This document shows, piece after piece, positions 35,901-49,700 of a DNA stretch of 64,000 bases. This stretch comes from Phlebotomus papatasi. Lineage: Eukaryota; Arthropoda; Insecta; Diptera; Psychodidae. The stretch's first letter is position 1. The number at the start of each line of letters is the position of its first letter. The stretch is from positions 1 to 64,000 of the forward strand of contig NW_026604746.1 of NCBI RefSeq assembly GCF_024763615.1, written 5' to 3'. The position numbers were made by a program, and so were the translations under genes. The notes beneath the pieces were generated by a model. It did no database searches. It saw nothing but the letters and a program-made list of their open reading frames with translations, and had not been told where the DNA came from.

Positions 35901-38900
35901 TCTGCTCTAGAAACCGCAATTCTTAAAATTTCTCAATGAAAATCACATTAGAATACTTCAAATAATTCTACCAATCAATTAATATCATTAGTTGAATTTT
36001 TTCTTGGAAAAATTCCCACCAAAACTCATCATGATCCCACCCTTGGGAGTTTTTTTTTAATTTTTTAAAAATGCCAAAATCTGCTCTAGAAGCCGCAATT
36101 CTTAAAATTTCTCAATGAAAATCACATTAGAATACTTCAAATAATTTTACCAATCAATTAATATCATTAGTTGAATTATTTTCTTGGAAAAATTCCCACA
36201 AAAATCATCATGATCCCACCCTTGGGAGTTTTTTTTTTTAATTTTTAAAAATGCCAAAATCTGCTCTAGAAACCGCAATTCTTAAAATTTCCCAATGAAA
36301 ATCACATTAGAATACTTCAAATAATTCTACCAATCAATTAATATCATTAGTTGAATTTTTTTCTTGGAAAAATTCCCACCAAAACTCATCATGATCCCAC
36401 CCTTGGGAGTTTTTTTTTAATTTTTTAAAAATGCCAAAATCTGCTCTAGAAACCGCAATTCTTAAAATTTCTCAATGAAAATCACATTAGAATACTTCAA
36501 ATAATTCTACCAATCAATTAATATCATTAGTTGAATTTTTTTCTTGGAAAAATTCCCACAAAAATCATCATGATCCCACCCTTGGGAGTTTTTTTTAATT
36601 TTTTAAAAATGCCAAAATCTGCTCTAGAAACCGCAATTCTTAAAATTTCTCAATGAAAATCACATTAGAATACTTCAAATAATTCTACCAATCAATTAAT
36701 ATCATTAGTTGAATTTTTTTCTTGGAAAAATTCCCACCAAAACTCATAATGATCCCACCCTTGGGAGTTTTTTAATTTTTTAAAAATGCCAAAATCTGCT
36801 CTAAAAACCGCGATTCTTAAAATTTCTCAATGAAAATCACATTAGAATACTTCAAATAATTCTACCAATCAATTAATATCATTAGTTGAATTTTTTTCTT
36901 GGAAAAATTCCCACCAAAAATCATCATGATCCCACCCTTGGTAGTTTTTTTTTAATTTTTTAAAAATGCCAAAATCTGCTCTAGAAACCGCAATTCTTAA
37001 AATTTCTCAATGAAAATCACATTAGAATACTTCAAATAATTCTACCAATCAAATATCATTAGTTGAATTTTTTTCTTGGAAAAATTCCCACCAAAACTCA
37101 TCATGATCCCACCCATGGGAGTTTTTTAATTTTTTAAAAATGCCAAAATCTGCTCTAAAAACCGCAATTCTTAAAATTTCTCAATGAAAATCACATTAGA
37201 ATACTTCAAATAATTCTACCAATCAATTAATATCATTAGTTGAATTTTTTTCTTGGAAAAATTCCCACCAAAAATCATCATGATCCCACCCTTGGGAGTT
37301 TTTTTTAATTTTTTAAAAATGCCAAAATCTGCTCTAATAGCCGCAATTCTTAAAATTTCTCAATGAAAATCACATTAGAATACTTCAAATAATTCTACCA
37401 ATCAATTAATATCATTAGTTGAATTATTTTCTTGGAAAAATTCCCACAAAAATCATCATGATCCCACCCTTGGGAGTTTTTTTTAATTTTTTAAAAATGC
37501 CAAAATCTGCTCTAAAAACCGCAATTCTTAAAATTTCTCAATGAAAATCACATTAGAATACTTCAAATAATTCTACCAATCAATTAATATCATTAGTTGA
37601 ATTATTTTCTTGGAAAAATTCCCACAAAAATCATCATGATCCCACCCTTGGGAGTTTTTTTTAATTTTTTAAAAATGCCAAAATCTGCTCTAAAAACCGC
37701 AATTCTTAAAATTTCTCAATGAAAATCACATTAGAATACTTCAAATAATTCTACCAATCAATTAATATCATTAGTTGAATTATTTTCTTGGAAAAATTCC
37801 CACAAAAATCATCATGATCCCACCCTTGGGAGTTTTTTTTAATTTTTTAAAAATGCCAAAATCTGCTCTAAAAACCGCAATTCTTAAAATTTCTCAATGA
37901 AAATCACATTAGAATACTTCAAATAATTCTACCAATCAATTAATATCATTAGTTGAATTTTTTTCTTGGAAAAATTCCCACCAAAAATCATCAAGATCCC
38001 ACCCTTGGGAGTTTTTTTTTAATTTTTTAAAAATGCCAAAATCTGCTCTAGAAGCCGCAATTCTTAAAATTTCTCAATGAAAATCACATTAGAATACTTC
38101 AAATAATTCTACCAATCAATTAATATCATTAGTTGAATTTTTTTCTTGGAAAAATTCCCACCAAAAATCATCATGATCCCACCCTTGGGAGTTTTTTTTA
38201 ATTTTTAAAAAATGCCAAAATCTGCTCTAGAAGCCGCGATTCTTAAAATTTCTCAATGAAAATCACACTAGAATACTTCAAATAATTCTACCAATCAATT
38301 AATATCATTAGTTGAATTTTTTTCTTGGAAAAATTCCCACCAAAAATCATCATGATCCCACCCTTGGGAGTTTTTTTTAATTTTTTAAAAATGCCAAAAT
38401 CTGCTCTAGAAGCCGCGATTCTTAAAATTTCTCAATGAAAATCACATTAGAATACTTCAAATAATTCTACCAATCAATTAATATCATTAGTTGAATTTTT
38501 TTCTTGGAAAAATTCCCACCAAAACTCATCATGATCCCACTCTTGGGAGTTTTTTTTAATTTTTTAAAAATGCCAAAATCTGCTCTAGAAGCCGCAATTC
38601 TTAAAATTTCTCAATGAAAATCTCATTAGAATACTTCAAATAATTCTACCAATCAATTAATATCATTAGTTGAATTTTTTTCTTAGAAAAATTCCCACCA
38701 AAAATCATCATGATCCCACCCTTGGGAGTTTTTTTTTTTAATTTTTTAAAAATGCCAAAATCTGCTCTAGAAGCCGCGATTCTTAAAATTTCTCAATGAA
38801 AATCACACTAGAATACTTCAAATAATTCTACCAATCAATTAATATCATTAGTTGAATTTTTTTCTTGGAAAAATTCCCACCAAAAATCATCATGATCCCA

Positions 38901-39018
38901 CCCTTGGGAGGTTTTTTTTAATTTTTTAAAAATGCCAAAATCTGCTCTAGAAACCGCGATTCTTAAAATTTCTCAATGAAAATCACATTTAAATACTTCA
39001 AATAATTCTACCAATCAA
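31325..39018 (+). repeat. 7,694-bp segmental unit, copy 1 (43 monomers)
   Basis: Defined by comparison with 39,019-45,451. It contains the end of the 3,045-bp copy 2, a stretch at about 33,000-34,370 rich in CACAAAAACTC and TTTAAATTTTTT variants, block B copy 2 (from 34,371), and a final set with CCGCGATTC, CACACTAGAATAC (about 38,266), CCACTCTTGGG (about 38,537), TCTCATTAG (about 38,621), TCTTAGAAAAATTC (about 38,691) and CATTTAAATAC (about 38,986). A 3-bp deletion gives CAATCAAATATC at about 37,046. Confidence 0.88.
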
Positions 39019-42000
39019 TTAATATCATTAGTTGAATTTTTTTCTTGGAAAAATTCCCACAAAAATCATCATGATCCCACCCTTGGGAGTTTTTTTTAAT
39101 TTTTTAAAAATGCCAAAATCTGCTCTAGAAACCGCAATTCTTAAAATTTCTCAATGAAAATCACATTAGAATACTTCAAATAATTCTACCAATCAATTAA
39201 TATCATTAGTTGAATTTTTTTCTTGGAAAAATTCCCACCAAAACTCATCATGATCCCACCCTTGGGAGTTTTTTAATTTCTTAAAAATGCCAAAATCTGC
39301 TCTAAAATCCGCAATTCTTAAAATTTCTCAATGAAAATCACATTAGAATACTTCAAATAATTCTACCAATCAATTAATATCATTAGTTGAATTTTTTTCT
39401 TGGAAAAATTCCCACCAAAAATCATCATGATCCCACCCTTGGGAGTTTTTTTTTAATTTTTTAAAAATGCCAAAATCTGCTCTAGAAACCGCAATTCTTA
39501 AAATTTCTCAATGAAAATCACATTAGAATACTTCAAATAATTCTACCAATCAATTAATATCATTAGTTGAATTATTTTCTTGGAAAAATTCCCACAAAAA
39601 TCATCATGATCCCACCCTTGGGAGTTTTTTTTAATTTTTTAAAAATGCCAAAATCTGCTCTAGAAGCCGCAATTCTTAAAATTTCTCAATGAAAATCACA
39701 TTAGAATACTTCAAATAATTCTACCAATCAATTAATATCATTAGTTGAATTATTTTCTTGGAAAAATTCCCACAAAACTCATCATGATCCCACCCTTGGG
39801 AGTTTTTTTTTTAATTTTTTAAAAATGCCAAAATCTGCTCTAGAAACCGCAATTCTTAAAATTTCTCAATGAAAATCACATTAGAATACTTCAAATAATT
39901 CTACCAATCAATTAATATCATTAGTTGAATTTTTTTCTTGGAAAAATTCCCACAAAAATCATCATGATCCCACCCTTGGGAGTTTTTTTTAATTTTTTAA
40001 AAATGCCAAAATCTGCTCTAGAAACCGCAATTCTTAAAATTTCTCAATGAAAATCACATTAGAATACTTCAAATAATTCTACCAATCAATTAATATCATT
40101 AGTTGAATTTTTTTCTTGGAAAAATTCCCACAAAAATCATCATGATCCCACCCTTGGGAGTTTTTTTTAATTTTTTAAAAATGCCAAAATCTGCTCTAGA
40201 AACCGCAATTCTTAAAATTTCTCAATGAAAATCACATTAGAATACTTCAAATAATTCTACCAATCAATTAATATCATTAGTTGAATTTTTTTCTTGGAAA
40301 AATTCCCACCAAAAATCATCATGATCCCACCCTTGGGAGTTTTTTTTTAATTTTTTAAAAATGCCAAAATCTGCTCTAAAAACCGCAATTCTTAAAATTT
40401 CTCAATGAAAATCACATTAGAATACTTCAAATAATTCTACCAATCAATTAATATCATTAGTTGAATTATTTTCTTGGAAAAATTCCCACAAAAATCATAA
40501 TGATCCCACCCTTGGGAGTTTTTTTTAATTTTTTAAAAATGCCAAAATCTGCTCTAGAAGCCGCAATTCTTAAAATTTCTCAATGAAAATCACATTAGAA
40601 TACTTCAAATAATTCTACCAATCAATTAATATCATTAGTTGAATTATTTTCTTGGAAAAATTCCCACCAAAACTCATCATGATCCCACCCTTGGGAGTTT
40701 TTTTTTTAATTTTTTAAAAATGCCAAAATCTGCTCTAGAAACCGCAATTCTTAAAATTTCTCAATGAAAATCACATTAGAATACTTCAAATAATTCTACC
40801 AATCAATTAATATCATTAGTTGAATTTTTTTCTTGGAAAAATTCCCACAAAAATCATCATGATCCCACCCTTGGGAGTTTTTTTTAATTTTTTAAAAATG
40901 CCAAAATCTGCTCTAGAAACCGCAATTCTTAAAATTTCTCAATGAAAATCACATTAGAATACTTCAAATAATTCTACCAATCAATTAATATCATTAGTTG
41001 AATTTTTTTCTTGGAAAAATTCCCACCAAAACTCATCATGATCCCACCCTTGGGAGTTTTTTAATTTTTTAAAAATGCCAAAATCTGCTCTAAAAACCGC
41101 AATTCTTAAAATTTCTCAATGAAAATCACATTAGAATACTTCAAATAATTCTACCAATCAATTAATATCATTAGTTGAATTATTTTCTTGGAAAAATTCC
41201 CACAAAAATCATCATGATCCCACCCTTGGGAGTTTTTTTTATTTTTTTAAAAATGCCAAAATCTGCTCTAAAAACCGCAATTCTTAAAATTTCTCAATGA
41301 AAATCACATTAGAATACTTCAAATAATTCTACCAATCAATTAATATCATTAGTTGAATTATTTTCTTGGAAAAATTCCCACCAAAAATCATCATGACCCC
41401 ACCTTGGAAGGTTTTTTTTAATTTTTTAAAAATGCCAAAATCTGCTCTAGAAACCGCAATTCTTAAAATTTCTCAATGAAAATCACATTAGAATACTTCA
41501 AATAATTCTACCAATCAATTAATATCATTAGTTGAATTTTTTTCTTGGAAAAATTCCCACCAAAACTCATCATGATCCCACCCTTGGGAGTTTTTTAATT
41601 TTTTAAAAATGCCAAAATCTGCTCTAAAAACCGCAATTCTTAAAATTTATCAATGAAAATCACATTAGAATACTTCAAATAATTCTACCAATCAATTAAT
41701 ATCATTAGTTGATTTTTTTTCTTGGAAAAATTCCCACCAAAAATCATCATGATCCCACCCTTGGGAGTTTTTTTTTAATTTTTTAAAAATGCCAAAATCT
41801 GCTCTAGAAGCCGCAATTCTTAAAATTTCTCAATGAAAATCACATTAGAATACTTCAAATAATTCTACCTATCAATTAATATCATTAGTTGAATTATTTT
41901 CTTGGAAAAATTCCCACAAAAATCATCATGATCCCACCCTTGGGAGTTTTTTTTAATTTTTTAAAAATGCCAAAATCTGCTCTAAAAACCGCAATTCTTA

Positions 42001-45000
42001 AAATTTCTCAATGAAAATCACATTAGAATACTTCAAATAATTCTACCAATCAATTAATATCATTAGTTGAATTATTTTCTTGGAAAAATTCCCACCAAAA
42101 ATCATCATGATCCCACCCTTGGGAGTTTTTTTTAATTTTTTAAAAATGCCAAAATCTGCTCTAAAAACCGCAATTCTTAAAATTTCTCAATGAAAATCAC
42201 ATTAGAATACTTCAAATAATTCTGCCAATCAATTAATATCATTAGTTGAATTATTTTCTTGGAAAAATTCCCACAAAAATCATCATGATCCCACCCTTGG
42301 GAGTTTTTTTTAATTTTTTAAAAATGCCAAAATCTGCTCTAAAAACCGCAATTCTTAAAATTTCTCAATGAAAATCACATTATAATCCTTCAAATAATTC
42401 TACCAATCAATTAATATCATTAGTTGAATTTTTTTCTTGGAAAAATTCCCACCAAAAATCATCATGATCCCACCCTTGGGAGTTTTTTAATTTTTTAAAA
42501 ATGCCAAAATCTGCTGTAAAAACCGCAATTCTTAAAATTTCTCAATGAAAATCACATTAGAATACTTCAAATAATTCTATCAATCAATTAATATCATTAG
42601 TTGAATTATTTTCTTGGAAAAATTCCCACAAAAATCATCATGATCCCACCCTTGGGAGTTTTTTTTTTTAATTTTTAAAAATGCCAAAATCTGCTCTAGA
42701 AACCGCAATTCTTAAAATTTCTCAATGAAAATCACATTAGAATACTTCAAATAATTCTACCAATCAATTAATATCATTAGTTGAATTTTTTCTTGGAAAA
42801 ATTCCCACCAAAACTCATCATGATCCCACCCTTGGGAGTTTTTTTTTAATTTTTTAAAAATGCCAAAATCTGCTCTAGAAGCCGCAATTCTTAAAATTTC
42901 TCAATGAAAATCACATTAGAATACTTCAAATAATTTTACCAATCAATTAATATCATTAGTTGAATTATTTTCTTGGAAAAATTCCCACAAAAATCATCAT
43001 GATCCCACCCTTGGGAGTTTTTTTTTTTAATTTTTAAAAATGCCAAAATCTGCTCTAGAAACCGCAATTCTTAAAATTTCCCAATGAAAATCACATTAGA
43101 ATACTTCAAATAATTCTACCAATCAATTAATATCATTAGTTGAATTTTTTTCTTGGAAAAATTCCCAACAAAACTCATCATGATCCCACCCTTGGGAGTT
43201 TTTTTTTAATTTTTTAAAAATGCCAAAATCTGCTCTAGAAACCGCAATTCTTAAAATTTCTCAATGAAAATCACATTAGAATACTTCAAATAATTCTACC
43301 AATCAATTAATATCATTAGTTGCATTTTTTTCTTGGAAAAATTCCCACAAAAATCATCATGATCCCACCCTTGGGAGTTTTTTTTAATTTTTTAAAAATG
43401 CCAAAATCTGCTCTAGAAACCGCAATTCTTAAAATTTCTCAATGAAAATCACATTAGAATACTTCAAATAATTCTACCAATCAATTAATATCATTAGTTG
43501 AATTTTTTTCTTGGAAAAATTCCCACCAAAACTCATAATGATCCCACCCTTGGGAGTTTTTTAATTTTTTAAAAATGCCAAAATCTGCTCTAAAAACCGC
43601 GATTCTTAAAATTTCTCAATGAAAATCACATTAGAATACTTCAAATAATTCTACCAATCAATTAATATCATTAGTTGAATTTTTTTCTTGGAAAAATTCC
43701 CACCAAAAATCATCATGATCCCACCCTTGGTAGTTTTTTTTTAATTTTTTAAAAATGCCAAAATCTGCTCTAGAAACCGCAATTCTTAAAATTTCTCAAT
43801 GAAAATCACATTAGAATACTTCAAATAATTCTACCAATCAAATATCATTAGTTGAATTATTTTCTTGGAAAAATTCCCACAAAAATCATCATGATCCCAC
43901 CCTTGGGAGTTTTTTTTAATTTTTTAAAAATGCCAAAATCTGCTCTAAAACCCGCAATTCTTAAAATTTCTCAATGAAAATCACATTAGAATACTTCAAA
44001 TAATTCTACCAATCAATTAATATCATTAGTTGAATTATTTTCTTGGAAAAATTCCCACAAAAATCATCATGATCCCACCCTTGGGAGTTTTTTTTAATTT
44101 TTTAAAAATGCCAAAATCTGCTCTAAAAACCGCAATTCTTAAAATTTCTCAATGAAAATCACATTAGAATACTTCAAATAATTCTACCAATCAATTAATA
44201 TCATTAGTTGAATTATTTTCTTGGAAAAATTCCCACAAAAATCATCATGATCCCACCCTTGGGAGTTTTTTTTAATTTTTTAAAAATGCCAAAATCTGCT
44301 CTAAAAACCGCAATTCTTAAAATTTCTCAATGAAAATCACATTAGAATACTTCAAATAATTCTACCAATCAATTAATATCATTAGTTGAATTTTTTTCTT
44401 GGAAAAATTCCCACCAAAAATCATCAAGATCCCACCCTTGGGAGTTTTTTTTTAATTTTTTAAAAATGCCAAAATCTGCTCTAGAAGCCGCAATTCTTAA
44501 AATTTCTCAATGAAAATCACATTAGAATACTTCAAATAATTCTACCAATCAATTAATATCATTAGTTGAATTTTTTTCTTGGAAAAATTCCCACCAAAAA
44601 TCATCATGATCCCACCCTTGGGAGTTTTTTTTAATTTTTAAAAAATGCCAAAATCTGCTCTAGAAGCCGCGATTCTTAAAATTTCTCAATGAAAATCACA
44701 CTAGAATACTTCAAATAATTCTACCAATCAATTAATATCATTAGTTGAATTTTTTTCTTGGAAAAATTCCCACCAAAAATCATCATGATCCCACCCTTGG
44801 GAGTTTTTTTTAATTTTTTAAAAATGCCAAAATCTGCTCTAGAAGCCGCGATTCTTAAAATTTCTCAATGAAAATCACATTAGAATACTTCAAATAATTC
44901 TACCAATCAATTAATATCATTAGTTGAATTTTTTTCTTGGAAAAATTCCCACCAAAACTCATCATGATCCCACTCTTGGGAGTTTTTTTTAATTTTTTAA

Positions 45001-45451
45001 AAATGCCAAAATCTGCTCTAGAAGCCGCAATTCTTAAAATTTCTCAATGAAAATCTCATTAGAATACTTCAAATAATTCTACCAATCAATTAATATCATT
45101 AGTTGAATTTTTTTCTTAGAAAAATTCCCACCAAAAATCATCATGATCCCACCCTTGGGAGTTTTTTTTTTTAATTTTTTAAAAATGCCAAAATCTGCTC
45201 TAGAAGCCGCGATTCTTAAAATTTCTCAATGAAAATCACACTAGAATACTTCAAATAATTCTACCAATCAATTAATATCATTAGTTGAATTTTTTTCTTG
45301 GAAAAATTCCCACCAAAAATCATCATGATCCCACCCTTGGGAGGTTTTTTTTAATTTTTTAAAAATGCCAAAATCTGCTCTAGAAACCGCGATTCTTAAA
45401 ATTTCTCAATGAAAATCACATTTAAATACTTCAAATAATTCTACCAATCAA
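39019..45451 (+). repeat. 7.69-kb segmental unit, copy 2 (shortened to 6,433 bp)
   Basis: Offsets to copy 1 fall in two steps. It is 7,694 from 39,019 (AATTTCTTAAAAATG 31,581 to 39,275; ATAATG near 40,496). It becomes 6,790 from about 41,030 (GACCCCACCTTGG 34,605 to 41,395; CTACCTATC; CTGCTGTAAAAACC 35,721 to 42,511). It becomes 6,433 from about 43,850 (ATCAAGATCC 37,991 to 44,424; later markers to CATTTAAATAC at 45,418). The steps equal five and two monomers. Copy 2 either lost seven monomers or copy 1 gained them. Empty transposon target counterpart: TA 39,841-39,842. Confidence 0.88.
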
Positions 45452-46715
45452 TTAATATCATTAGTTGAATTATTTTCTTGGAAAAATTCCCACCAAAAAT
45501 CATCATGATCCCACCCTTGGGAGGTTTTTTTTAATTTTTTAAAAATGCCAAAATCTGCTCTAGAAAGCGCAATTCTTAAAATTTCTCAATGAAAATCACA
45601 TTAGAATACTTCAAATAATTCTACCAATCAATTAATATCATTAGTTGAATTTTTTTCTTGGAAAAATTCCCACCAAAAATCATCATGATCCCACCCTTGG
45701 GAGGTTTTTTTTTAATTTTTTAAAAATGCCAAAATCTGCTCTAGAAAGCGCAATTCTTAAAATTTCTCAATGAAAATCACATTAGAATACTTCAAATAAT
45801 TCTACCAATCAATTAATATCATTAGCTGAATTTTTTTCTTGGAAAAAATCCCACCAAAACTCATCATGATCCCACCCTTGGGAGTTTTTTTTTTAATTTT
45901 TTAAAAACGCCAAAATCTGCTCTAGCAACCGCAATTCTTAAAATTTCTCAATGAAAATCACATTAGAATACTTCAAATAATTCTACCAATCAATTAATAT
46001 CATTAGCTGAATTTTTTTCTTGGAAAAAATCCCACCAAAACTCATCATGATCCCACCCTTGGGAGTTTTTTTTTTAATTTTTTAAAAACGCCAAAATCTG
46101 CTCTAGCAACCGCAATTCTTAAAATTTCTCAATGAAAATCACATTTAAATACTTCAAATAATTCTACCAATCAATTAATATCATTAGTTGAATTATTTTC
46201 TTGGAAAAATTCCCACCAAAAATCATCATGATCCCACCCTTGGGAGGTTTTTTTTAATTTTTTAAAAATGCCAAAATCTGCTCTAGAAAGCGCAATTCTT
46301 AAAATTTCTCAATGAAAATCACATTAGAATACTTCAAATAATTCTACCAATCAATTAATATCATTAGTTGAATTTTTTCTTGGAAAAATTCCCACCAAAA
46401 ATCATCATGATCCCACCCTTGGGAGGTTTTTTTTTAATTTTTTAAAAATGCCAAAATCTGCTCTAGAAAGCGCAATTCTTAAAATTTCTCAATGAAAATC
46501 ACATTAGAATACTTCAAATAATTCTACCAATCAATTAATATCATTAGCTGAATTTTTTTCTTGGAAAAAATCCCACCAAAACTCATCATGATCCCACCCT
46601 TGGGAGTTTTTTTTTTAATTTTTTAAAAACGCCAAAATCTGCTCTAGCAACCGCAATTCTTAAAATTTCTCAATGAAAATCACATTAGAATACTTCAAAT
46701 AATTCTACCAATCAA
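45452..46715 (+). repeat. Four-monomer unit (723 bp) and partial second copy
   Basis: Unit 1 is 45,452-46,174 with two GGGAGG/AAAGCGCAATTC monomers and two monomers with TTAGCTGAATT, GGAAAAAATCCCACC, AAAACGCC and CTAGCAACC. It ends in a CATTTAAATAC monomer. Unit 2 (46,175-46,715) has the same types but one fewer of the AAAACGCC kind. The AAAACGCC change adds a CpG per monomer and is confined to this stretch in what I read. Confidence 0.83.
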
Positions 46716-49700
46716 TTAGTATCATTAGTTGAATTTTTTTCTTGGAAAAATTCCCACCAAAAATCATCATGATCCCACAATTGGGAGTTTTTTTTAATTT
46801 TTTAAAAATGCCAAAATCTGCTCTAGAAGCCGCGATTCTTAAAATTTCTCAATGAAAATCACATTAGAATACTTCAAATAATTCTACCAATCAATTAATA
46901 TCATTAGTTGAATTTTTTTCTTGGAAAAATTCCCACCAAAACTCATCATGATCCCACTCTTGGGAGTTTTTTTTTTAATTTTTTAAAAATGCCAAAATCT
47001 GCTCTAGAAGCCGCAATTCTTAAAATTTCTCAATGAAAATCTCATTAGAATACTTCAAATAATTCTACCAATCAATTAATATCATTAGTTGAATTTTTTT
47101 CTTGGAAAAATTCCCACCAAAAATCATCATGATCCCACCCTTGGGAGTTTTTTTTTAATTTTTTAAAAATGCCAAAATCTGCTCTAGAAGCCGCGATTCT
47201 TAAAATTTCTCAATGAAAATCACATTAGAATACTTCAAATAATTCTACCAATCAATTAATATCATTAGTTGATTTTTTTTCTTGGAAAAATTCCCACCAA
47301 AACTCATGATGATCCCACCCTTGGGAGTTTTTTTTTTTTAATTTTTTAAAAATGCCAAAATCTGCTCTAGAAACCGCAATTCTTAAAATTTCTCAATGAA
47401 AATCACATTAGAATACTTCAAATAATTCTCCCAATCAATTAATATCATTAGTTGAATTATTTTCTTGGAAAAATTCCCACCAAAAATCATCATGATCCCA
47501 CCCTTGGGAGTTTTTTTTTAATTTTTTAAAAATGCCAAAATCTGCTCTAGAAACTGCAGTTCTTAAAATTTCTCAATGAAAATCACATTAGAATACTTCA
47601 AATAATTCTACCAATCAATTAATGTCATTAGTTGAATTATTTTCTTGGAAAAATTCCCACAAAAATCATCATGATCCCACCCTTGGGAGTTTTTTAATTT
47701 TTAAAAAATGCCAAAATCTGCTCTAAAAACTGCAGTTCTTAAAATTTCTCAATGAAAATCACATTAGAATACTTCAAATAATTCTACCAATCAATTAATG
47801 TCATTAGTTGAATTTTTTTCTTGGAAAAATTCCCACCAAAAATCATCATGATCCCACCCTTGGGAGTTTTTTTTAATTTTTAAAAAATGCCAAAATCTGC
47901 TCTAGAAGCCGCAATTCTTAAAATTTCTCAATGAAAATCACATTAGAATACTTCAAGTAATTCTACCAATCAATTAATATCATTAGTTGAAATTTTTTCT
48001 TGGAAAAATTCCCACAAAAATCATCATGATCCCACCCTTGGGAGTTTTTTTTTTATTTTTTAAAAAATGCCAAAATCTGCTCTAGAAGCCGCAATTCTTA
48101 AAATTTCTCAATGAAAATCACATTAGAATACTTCAAATAATTCTACCAATCAATTAATATCATTAGTTGAATTATTTTCTTGGAAAAAATCCCACAAAAA
48201 TCATCATGATCCCACCCTTGGGAGTTTTTTTTTTTTTTTTAATTTTTTAAAAATGCCAAAATCTGCTCTAGAAACCGCAATTCTTAAAATTTCTCAATGA
48301 AAATCACATTAGAATACTTCAAATAATTCTACCAATCAATTAATATCATTAGTTGAATTTTTTTCTTGGAAAAATTCCCACCAAAAATCATCATGACCCC
48401 ACCCTTGGGAGTTTTTTTTTAATTTTTTAAAAATGCCAAAATCTGCTCTAGAAACCGCGATTCTTAAAATTTCTCAATGAAAATCACATTAGAATACCTC
48501 AAATAATTCTACCAATCAATTAATATCATTAGCTGTATTTTTTTCTTGGAAAAATTCCCACCAAAAATCATCATGATCCCACCCTTGGGAGTTTTTTTTA
48601 ATTTTTTAAAAATGCCAAAATCTGCTCTAGAAAGCGCGATTCTTAAAATTTATCAATGAAAATCACATTAGAATACTTCAAATAATTCTACCAATCAATT
48701 AATATCATTAGTTGAATTTTTTCTTGGAAAAATTCCCACCAAAAATCATCATGATCCCACCCTTGGGAGGTTTTTTTTTAATTTTTTAAAAATGCCAAAA
48801 TCTGCTCTAGAAAGCGCAATTCTTAAAATTTCTCAATGAAAATCACATTAGAATACTTCAAATAATTCTACCAATCAATTAATATCATTAGCTGAATTTT
48901 TTTCTTGGAAAAAATCCCACCAAAACTCATCATGATCCCACCCTTGGGAGTTTTCTTTAATTTTTTAAAAATGCCAAAATCTGCTCTAGCAACCGCAATT
49001 CTTAAAATTTCTCAATGAAAATCACATTAGAATACTTCAAATAATTCTACCAATCAATTAGTATCATTAGTTGAATTATTTTCTTGGAAAAATTCCCACC
49101 AAAAATCATCATGACCCCACCCTTGGGAGGTTTTTTTTAATTTTTTAAAAATGCCAAAATCTGCTCTAGAAAGCGCAATTCTTAAAATTTCTCAATGAAA
49201 ATCACATTAGAATACTTCAAATAATTCTACCAATCAATTAATATCATTAGTTGAATTTTTTTCTTGGAAAAATTCCCACCAAAAATCATCATGATCCCAC
49301 CCTTGGGAGTTTTTTTTTAATTTTTTAAAAATGCCAAAATCTGCTCTAGAAGCCGCGATTCTTAAAATTTCTCAATGAAAATCACATTAGAATACTTCAA
49401 ATAATTCTACCAATCAATTAATATCATTAGTTGATTTTTTTTCTTGGAAAAATTCCCACCAAGACTCATCATGATCCCACTCTTGGGAGTTTTTTTTTTT
49501 AATTTTTTAAAAATGCCAAAATCTGCTCTAGAAACCGCAATTCTTAAAATTTCTCAATGAAAATCACATTAGAATACTTCAAATAATTCTACCAATCAAT
49601 TAATATCATTAGTTGAATTTTTTTCTTGGAAAAATTCCCACCAAAAATCATCATGATCCCACCCTTGGGAGTTTTTTAATTTTTAAAAAATGCCAAAATC

